Positions 58,996 to 64,000 of a stretch of 64,000 bases of DNA are shown here, in pieces. A model generated the notes under the pieces. That model was not told the origin of the DNA. It worked only from the letters and a program-made list of their open reading frames with translations, and did not search any database. Position numbers and translations under genes: made by a program. Location: assembly GCF_000718635.1 (NCBI RefSeq), contig NZ_JOBF01000010.1, positions 1 to 64,000 of the forward strand, given 5' to 3'. The stretch is from Streptomyces varsoviensis. GTDB taxonomy: Bacteria; Actinomycetota; Actinomycetes; Streptomycetales; Streptomycetaceae. Numbering within the stretch: position 1 is the stretch's first letter; each line of letters starts with the position of its first letter.

Positions 58996-61485
58996 ATGTG
59001 GCGGCGGCAGGTTGATTCGAGCGTACACGGCGGGCACAGCGGGCCCGGCCGCAGGACCGACCAGAGCGCCCGGCCCGGCAGAACTCCGTCTCCCACCGGG
59101 GGGCTGAACGCGGCCTACGTGCAGGCTCTGCAGGGTTCGGCCGGCAATACGGCCGTCGGCCACATGCTCGCCGCGGGTTCCGCCCAGGGCTCGTTCCCCG
59201 TGCAGCGCATGTATCACGGGGGCCATGGCGGCCAAGGCTCCGGCGGATACGCGCCGGCACCGGCCCCGCAGCAGATGACCCCCGCGCAGGTCACGGGGCA
59301 GATCTCCGCCCTGGTCAACGCCCCTCCGATGCTGAATTACGGCGCCCTGCGCCAGGGCAGGGCCCACGAACAGTTCTGGATGCGCTTCCCGCGCGACATG
59401 GCGGGGCAGGAGGCTGAGCAGACCCTGTCGGAGACCAGCACCCTGCTGTTCGACAGCATGAAAGGGGCCCAGGAACGGGCCCGCGCAGCCGAGCCGGACC
59501 AGGCCGCGGAGGACAGCGACAACCGCGAGGTCCAGGGCATGCTGATCAACGACCGGCTGGTGTTCGCCACCAACTTCAACTCGTCGATCGACACTCTCGT
59601 GGATGAGGGCGAACAGGAATTCGGTGAAGGCCCCACCCTGCAGGAACTGCTGACGATCCAGCAGAGCGACGCGGGGCGCACGCAGAACCTGCGCCCCCAT
59701 GAGGCGGAGAACCTGCGGGACAAGCTGGAGAGTTACCGCAGGAAGAACAGAGCGATCGCCATGAAACAGCGCGGCGCCGGCGAGCAGGGCCGGGGGTACG
59801 ACGCCACCGCGATGGCCCTGCGCAGGAAGCTCAAGGCACCGGTCATCGTCGCGAACGTCGAGGACGGCGACCTGCGCGAGATGCTCACGTCGAAGGATTT
59901 CGCGGGGCGGGTCATCCTGCTGCGCTTCGGGGCGCTGGATCCCAGAAAGAACAAGCAGACCGGAAGGAAGACGCGCGAGAAGTCGGTGCACGCGGAGCAG
60001 AAGCTTCTGCTCGCTCTCGGCTACGCCGGCATCAGCCCGCACCAGGATGTCTCCGGCCCCCTGGCCATCATGGGCAAATACCGTCCGTGCATGGGGTGCG
60101 CCGCCGCGCTGAAGTACTACCAGGAGCGCATGGGATTCCGCGGGCTCAGTTTCGACGAGAACTATGGGCATTATTTCCAGACCTCGGTGAACAACCTGGC
60201 CGAGCACCACCGGCACATCATGGACGCGCATTATCTGGAATACATCCGGCAGATGGTCCGGGAAGACGTCACGAGCACCCCGGCGCTGCGGCACGAAGCG
60301 GCGCCCGCAGGGTCCGAGTTCCGGCGTGGCGGCCCCACCATCAGGGTCCCCGGGCGGTATGCGTCACGGCAGGCCGATGTGACGCCGCCCGCCAGCGACG
60401 CCGAGTTCGAGGGAGACGAGTACGTCCGGAATCCGCGCCGGAAGATGGGGCAGGCGTACGAGCTGGAGACGGCCCATCTGGGAATCGGCCGAGGGTCGCA
60501 GTCCCACCCCGTAGGGCGCCGCCTGGATGAGCTGACCGAAAACCAGGCAGCGGAACTGCACGAGCTCTGGAACGGGTCGGCGGCGCATCCCCCCACCAAC
60601 GAGAGCCGTCAGCGCGCCCTGGAACTCGCCTACCACTACAGCAGGAAGCGACGGATCACCCTGTCGATTCTGGGCGCTGCCATCGGCCTGCACGAGAAGC
60701 GGCTCGGCACATACCTCACCAAGTACGCCAATGAGGGGCACTGGGAGCACATGCCGTCACGCTCCAACAAACTGCCGAGCCAGCCGAGGGAGAGGGACAG
60801 GCACAGGGGCGACCCCTCGAAACAGTTCACCAAGGGAGGCCAACTGGACGACAGGGGCAGGCGAGCCATCGACGAGACCCTTGCCGGCCTCCGCGGCGAC
60901 CCGTGGGTCGCGGAGTGGGAACGGTTCCGCGGGTATGAGGAGAGCGGCAGGCTCGACCGTGCTTCCCACACGCTCAACCCCACGAAGGCACCGTCCGAGC
61001 TCCTCCTGACACTCGCCCGTCTCCGTCGCGACGGTTACGACGTGCCGCAGATGTCCCGCTACCTCTACACGGGTGATAACGGGGACAATCTGCGGAAGGC
61101 CATCTCGCGGAAGGGCAAGTCGCTGCTCGAACAGAGCGAGTCGGCCGGTGACACCGCCATGGGGGGCATGGCTCCGGCGGCTTCCTCTGCCGGATCGTCC
61201 CGGCGGCGCGCTGCACCGCCGTCCGGTCGGCAGTCCACCACCCACAGCAGGCGGCGCCAGTCGGTCTCCTCCCGCCCGGAGCGTGGCGAGAGCAGCGCGA
61301 TGGGGGCGGGGCGGCAGCCCAGGCACCCCGAGTTCGAAGGGTTCGAGCTCCGGATCGATCCGAACGGGCAGCCTTACTACATCGAGGAGGAGACCGGCGG
61401 GATCTACGTCTACCTCGACGGACGCATGGTCCGGGTCCGCCAGGCCAGCCCGGTCGACACCGAGATGAGCGGCGGCTACCGCTGA
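58996..61485 (+). CDS. putative eCIS effector with zinc deaminase-type domain
   Basis: The protein has 829 residues from ATG 58996, behind GAGGAGGG; ATG 58942 lacks a ribosome binding site. The N-terminus carries AYVQALQGSAGNTAVGHMLA (LQGSAGNTAV at 45-54) and PVQR at 68-71, the pattern at the start of eCIS-associated toxins. A His/Gly-rich linker follows. The central domain has HAEQKLLLALGYAG (His332, Glu334) and GKYRPCMGCAAALKYYQ (Cys365, Cys368), the zinc site and catalytic Glu of cytidine-deaminase-fold enzymes. Two helix-turn-helix-like segments follow (ITLSILGAAIGLHEKRLGTY near 550; YDVPQMSRYLYTGDNGDNLR near 690). A short aromatic module ends the protein (PNGQPYYIEEETGGIYVY). Codon use is looser (TAT, CAT, AAT, GAT) than in neighbours, suggesting transfer. 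No immunity gene is obvious. Confidence 0.75.
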   Translation: MWRRQVDSSVHGGHSGPGRRTDQSARPGRTPSPTGGLNAAYVQALQGSAGNTAVGHMLAAGSAQGSFPVQRMYHGGHGGQGSGGYAPAPAPQQMTPAQVTGQISALVNAPPMLNYGALRQGRAHEQFWMRFPRDMAGQEAEQTLSETSTLLFDSMKGAQERARAAEPDQAAEDSDNREVQGMLINDRLVFATNFNSSIDTLVDEGEQEFGEGPTLQELLTIQQSDAGRTQNLRPHEAENLRDKLESYRRKNRAIAMKQRGAGEQGRGYDATAMALRRKLKAPVIVANVEDGDLREMLTSKDFAGRVILLRFGALDPRKNKQTGRKTREKSVHAEQKLLLALGYAGISPHQDVSGPLAIMGKYRPCMGCAAALKYYQERMGFRGLSFDENYGHYFQTSVNNLAEHHRHIMDAHYLEYIRQMVREDVTSTPALRHEAAPAGSEFRRGGPTIRVPGRYASRQADVTPPASDAEFEGDEYVRNPRRKMGQAYELETAHLGIGRGSQSHPVGRRLDELTENQAAELHELWNGSAAHPPTNESRQRALELAYHYSRKRRITLSILGAAIGLHEKRLGTYLTKYANEGHWEHMPSRSNKLPSQPRERDRHRGDPSKQFTKGGQLDDRGRRAIDETLAGLRGDPWVAEWERFRGYEESGRLDRASHTLNPTKAPSELLLTLARLRRDGYDVPQMSRYLYTGDNGDNLRKAISRKGKSLLEQSESAGDTAMGGMAPAASSAGSSRRRAAPPSGRQSTTHSRRRQSVSSRPERGESSAMGAGRQPRHPEFEGFELRIDPNGQPYYIEEETGGIYVYLDGRMVRVRQASPVDTEMSGGYR

Positions 61486-61598
61486 CGGCCGGCCCTGGCG
61501 GCACCGGCCGACGGGCCCGCCGCCGTGACCGCCCTCGTGTCGTCCGGTGTGTCCTGCCGCGCGCTGGACGACATGCCGGCCGCGGGCGGCCGGGGCGA

Positions 61599-61621
61599 CC
61601 GGGGCCGGAAGTCGGCCCCGG
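61599..61621. terminator. hairpin between effector and nitrilase genes
   Basis: A 9-bp perfect stem (CCGGGGCCG / CGGCCCCGG) with a GAAGT loop lies next to the 3' end of the nitrilase-family gene and 114 bases after the effector stop. It may terminate either transcript. Confidence 0.55.
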
Positions 61622-61625
61622 CCGC

Positions 61626-62405
61626 TCAGCGGCCCAGGACTCGGTCCTTGAGGGCCGGGAACTCCTCGCGGGTCTTCGCGACGCGGGCCATGTCCAGGTC
61701 GACGGTCAGGACCTCTTCGGCCGCGCCCGCCTCGGCGAGCACCTCGCCCCAGGGGTCGACGACGACGCTGTAACCGGCCTGTTCGACGCCGGCGTGGGTG
61801 CCGGCGGTGCCGCAGGCGAGGACGTAGGTCTGGTTCTCGACGGCGCGGGCGCGGGCGAGGAGGGACCAGTGGGCGCGGCGGCGGGCGGGCCAGCCGGCGG
61901 GGATGACGAGGGTCTGGGCGCCGGCGTCGACCAGGGCCCGGAAGAGTTCCGGGAAGCGCAGGTCGTAGCAGGTGGCGACGCCGACCTTGGTCTCGGGGAG
62001 GGTGAGGGTGACGAGTTCGTCGCCCGCGCTCATCAGCACGGCCTCGCCCTTGTCGAAGCCGAAGCGGTGGATCTTGCGGTACGTACGGGCGAGTTCGCCG
62101 TCCGGGGAGAAGATCAGGGAGGTGTTGTAGAGCGGCCCGTCGGGGTCCCGCTCGACGATGGACCCGGCGTGCAGCCAGACCCCGGCGTCCAGCGCCGCCG
62201 CCGACATGGCCTCGAACGTCGGCCCCTCCAGCGGCTCGGCCTCCGTACCGAACGACTCGAAGGCGAAGGCGCCCACCGGCCACAGTTCGGGGAGCACCAC
62301 CAGGTCGCTGCCGCGCTGCTCCCGTACGAGCGAACCGGCGCGCACCCGGCGGGATTCAACCGATTCATCCGGGTCTACCTCGATCTGGATGAGAGAGGCG
62401 CGCAC
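61626..62405 (-). CDS. carbon-nitrogen hydrolase (nitrilase superfamily)
   Basis: The protein has 259 residues from GTG 62405 (AGGCGGTGG upstream). The catalytic triad is visible: Glu in LVVLPELWPVGAF, Lys in RTYRKIHRFGFDKGEAV, and Cys in GVATCYDLRFPELFRAL. The C-terminus has the usual VENQTYVLACGTAGTHAGVE and SVVVDPWGEVLAEAG. It resembles omega-amidase/NIT-like members that hydrolyse small amides. A longer frame to 62465 lacks a better start. It is divergent from the next gene. Confidence 0.92.
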   Translation of the reverse strand: MRASLIQIEVDPDESVESRRVRAGSLVREQRGSDLVVLPELWPVGAFAFESFGTEAEPLEGPTFEAMSAAALDAGVWLHAGSIVERDPDGPLYNTSLIFSPDGELARTYRKIHRFGFDKGEAVLMSAGDELVTLTLPETKVGVATCYDLRFPELFRALVDAGAQTLVIPAGWPARRRAHWSLLARARAVENQTYVLACGTAGTHAGVEQAGYSVVVDPWGEVLAEAGAAEEVLTVDLDMARVAKTREEFPALKDRVLGR

Positions 62406-62542
62406 ACTACCACCGCCTAATAATTCGAGCCGTCGATCCGGGCCTACGATCAGAGACGAAAGCACTGCCGGGGTGCTCCCGCGCAGCGTAACTTAACTGC
62501 ACAACAGCACCCAGACCGCGTACGAACCGCCCGAGGGGTTCC

Positions 62543-63373
62543 GTGACCGTCCACCCAAGCCTTCAGACCTCCATCGACGCCTGGACCCATTCCATCGAAG
62601 CGATATCGGAGTTGGTGACGCCGCTCGTCGAGAGCGACTGGAACCGGGCCACCGAGTGCCCCGGCTGGTCCGTGCGCGACATCGTGTCGCACATCATCGG
62701 CATCGAGTGCGAGATGCTCGGCGACCCGCGCCCCATCCACACCCTGCCGCGCGATCTCTACCACGTCACCGACGAGTTCTCCCGCTATATCGAGGTCCAG
62801 GTCGACGTGCGGCGCTGCCACACCTCACCGGAGATGACCGCCGAGCTGGAGTACACCCTCATCCGGCGTGCGCGGCAGTTGCGCAACGAGACCCGCGACC
62901 CGCAGACCCCCATCCGGTGGCCGCTCGGCAGCTCCACCGAGCAGACCCTCGAACGGGCCCTGAAGGTCCGCGCCTTCGACGTCTGGGTGCACGAACAGGA
63001 CCTCCGCCGCGCCCTCGGCGCACCGGGCAACCTCGACTCCGCGGGCGCCCAGCTCACCCGCGATTTCCTGCTCCGCGCCCTCCCCAAGGTCGTCGCGAAC
63101 GACGCGGGCGCCCCGCCCGGCTCCGCCGTCGTCTTCGATGTGCACGGCCCGCTGGAGTTCATGCGGACCGTCCGGGTCGACGCCGAGGGCAAGGGCACCA
63201 TCGACGGCAGCGTCTCCCTCGGGCCCACCGTCACGCTGGTCCTCGACTGGGAGACCTATCTGCGGCTGGCCTGCGGCCGGGTCCGGCCCGACGCGGTCCG
63301 CGACCAGCTCAAGATCGAGGGCGACCGGCCGCTCGCGGAGGCCATCCTGCGGGAGTTCGCCGTCACGCCATAG
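62543..63373 (+). CDS. maleylpyruvate isomerase family mycothiol-dependent enzyme
   Basis: The protein has 276 residues (GTG 62543). The DinB-like four-helix N-terminal domain contains the family signature TECPGWSVRDIVSHIIGIEC, in which the His is a metal ligand, and later VRAFDVWVHEQDLRRALG with a second His. The C-terminal SCP2-like region lies at about 190-276. The family includes mycothiol-dependent maleylpyruvate isomerases and mycothiol S-transferases, and most members have unknown substrates. It stands alone between a nitrilase-family gene and a GTAC-rich repeat. Confidence 0.88.
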   Translation: MTVHPSLQTSIDAWTHSIEAISELVTPLVESDWNRATECPGWSVRDIVSHIIGIECEMLGDPRPIHTLPRDLYHVTDEFSRYIEVQVDVRRCHTSPEMTAELEYTLIRRARQLRNETRDPQTPIRWPLGSSTEQTLERALKVRAFDVWVHEQDLRRALGAPGNLDSAGAQLTRDFLLRALPKVVANDAGAPPGSAVVFDVHGPLEFMRTVRVDAEGKGTIDGSVSLGPTVTLVLDWETYLRLACGRVRPDAVRDQLKIEGDRPLAEAILREFAVTP

Positions 63374-63404
63374 CCGTCACCCCCGTAGGCGAGTCCTGCC
63401 TCTG

Positions 63405-63545
63405 TTCGGTGCGCCGGTACGCGCGCGGGCGCGCCGGTACGGACACCAGTACGCCGGTACGCGCGCGGGTGCACCTGGGCGCGACAGTACGGGCGCGAGT
63501 ACGGCCGTACGCCCCTACGCCCGTATGCCCTACGCCCCCACCCCC
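63405..63545. repeat. GTAC/CGCG-rich repeat region
   Basis: The gap between the isomerase-family and transporter genes consists of imperfect repeats around CGCCGGTACGCGCGCGGG (63411 and 63459) and ACGCC(C/G)GTA(C/T). It holds no gene. Several self-complementary GTAC and CGCG blocks could form hairpins that end the converging transcripts. Confidence 0.7.
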
Positions 63546-64000
63546 CTACGCCGGTACGTGCACCGTCTCCACCCTCGACGCCAGTACCCGCTCCCGCTCG
63601 CGGCGGTGTGCCCGGGCCCGTAGCCGGAGGATCTGGGAGAGGCCGAGGGCTTCCAGGACGAAGACGGACGCGAACGCCGTCCGGTAGCTGTTGCCGGTGG
63701 CGTCCAGCAGCACGCCCACCGCGAGCAGCGTCGTCATCGTCGCGATGAAGCCGCCCATGTTCACGATGCCGGAGGCCGTCCCCTGCCGCTCCGGCGGATT
63801 GGCGGGGCGGGCGAAGTCGAAGCCGATCATCGAGGCAGGGCCGCACGCGCCGAGCACGACGCACAACACGACGAGCAGCCACATCGGGGCGCGGTCGGCG
63901 CCGGGCCAGAAGATCGTCAGGGCCCAGAGGGTGGCGGTGGCCGCGATCGTGCCGAAGGCGATCGGCAGCCGGGCGCCGTGGTGGCGGCCGATGACCTGCC
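63546..64000 (-). CDS. MFS transporter, C-terminal part (runs off the window)
   Basis: The visible 150 residues, beginning QVIGRHHGARLPIAFGTIAA, hold the last four or so helices of a major facilitator protein: ATLWALTIFWPG, LLVVLCVVLGACGPASMIGF, RQGTASGIVNMGGFIATMTT, LLAVGVLLD and AFASVFVLEALGL. The segment DFARPANPPERQGTASGIVN is the loop-and-helix motif of drug/metabolite MFS members. The basic tail (LRARAHRRERERVLASRVET) is cytoplasmic. The gene continues beyond the right edge, so substrate class and start cannot be judged. Confidence 0.88.
   Translation of the reverse strand, partial: QVIGRHHGARLPIAFGTIAATATLWALTIFWPGADRAPMWLLVVLCVVLGACGPASMIGFDFARPANPPERQGTASGIVNMGGFIATMTTLLAVGVLLDATGNSYRTAFASVFVLEALGLSQILRLRARAHRRERERVLASRVETVHVPA

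Noticed and set aside
1..64000. tRNA or rRNA genes, especially near metG and aspS
   Set aside because: Reading the intergenic stretches on both strands I saw no GTTCRA-type T-loop with a cloverleaf around it, and no rRNA-like sequence. A tRNAscan run would settle it.

Overview
The window is high-GC actinobacterial DNA with the dense gene packing, GTG/TTG starts and gene families of a Streptomyces (or very close relative): DUF397/DUF5753 regulators, AfsR/SARP proteins, a SigE-family ECF sigma factor, DUF4232 and DUF6458 proteins and a mycothiol-dependent isomerase family member. Calls rest on reading the translated sequence; no database search was run.

Layout. 1-3.4 kb: tail of a probable transposase, an XRE/DUF5753 regulator with its DUF397 partner, and a divergent pair encoding a radical-SAM/SPASM-like protein and a PIMT-like methyltransferase that looks like a peptide-modification cassette. 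3.5-9.3 kb: a Tat-exported GH88/GH105-like hydrolase, an NADPH:quinone-type oxidoreductase, a TatA protein, an ECF sigma factor with a membrane partner, a divergent small secreted protein and a LigD polymerase-domain protein. 9.4-16.1 kb: a VWA protein with a very long Ala/Gly-rich repeat region, a two-component system and a methionyl-tRNA synthetase.

16.4-40.7 kb is the main feature: a contractile injection system (eCIS/phage-tail-like) locus. In order it holds a LuxR-type regulator, a DUF4255 cap protein, an AAA+ ATPase, a reverse-oriented membrane protein with a ricin-like C-terminus, a 1133-residue AfsR-type regulator divergent from the structural operon, then sheath, tube, two small assembly proteins, a 1336-residue VQRR-repeat protein, a second tube-like protein, a LysM baseplate protein, a gp27/gp5 (VgrG-like) spike, a gp25 wedge, a gp6/J-like baseplate protein, a gpI-like protein and a zinc-ribbon membrane protein with an outward carbohydrate-binding-like domain. 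Most structural genes overlap by 1-8 bases, so they are probably translationally coupled. No capsid, portal, terminase, integrase or T6SS membrane-complex gene is present.

40.8-58.8 kb is mostly core or general Streptomyces content (AspRS, a SpoIIE-type phosphatase, an AI-2E family permease, pirin, an SseB-like protein, acyl-CoA dehydrogenase, M18 aminopeptidase, a second AfsR/SARP protein, a DUF4232 lipoprotein, a thioredoxin/NHL protein and a LURP-one-like protein). At 59.0-61.5 kb lies an orphan 829-residue protein with an N-terminus like the leader of eCIS-associated toxins (LQGSAGNTAV then PVQR) and a zinc cytidine-deaminase-type motif (HAE...PCMGC). It is the best candidate effector for the injection system 18 kb away. 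The window ends with a nitrilase-family hydrolase, a mycothiol-dependent isomerase-family protein and a truncated MFS transporter.
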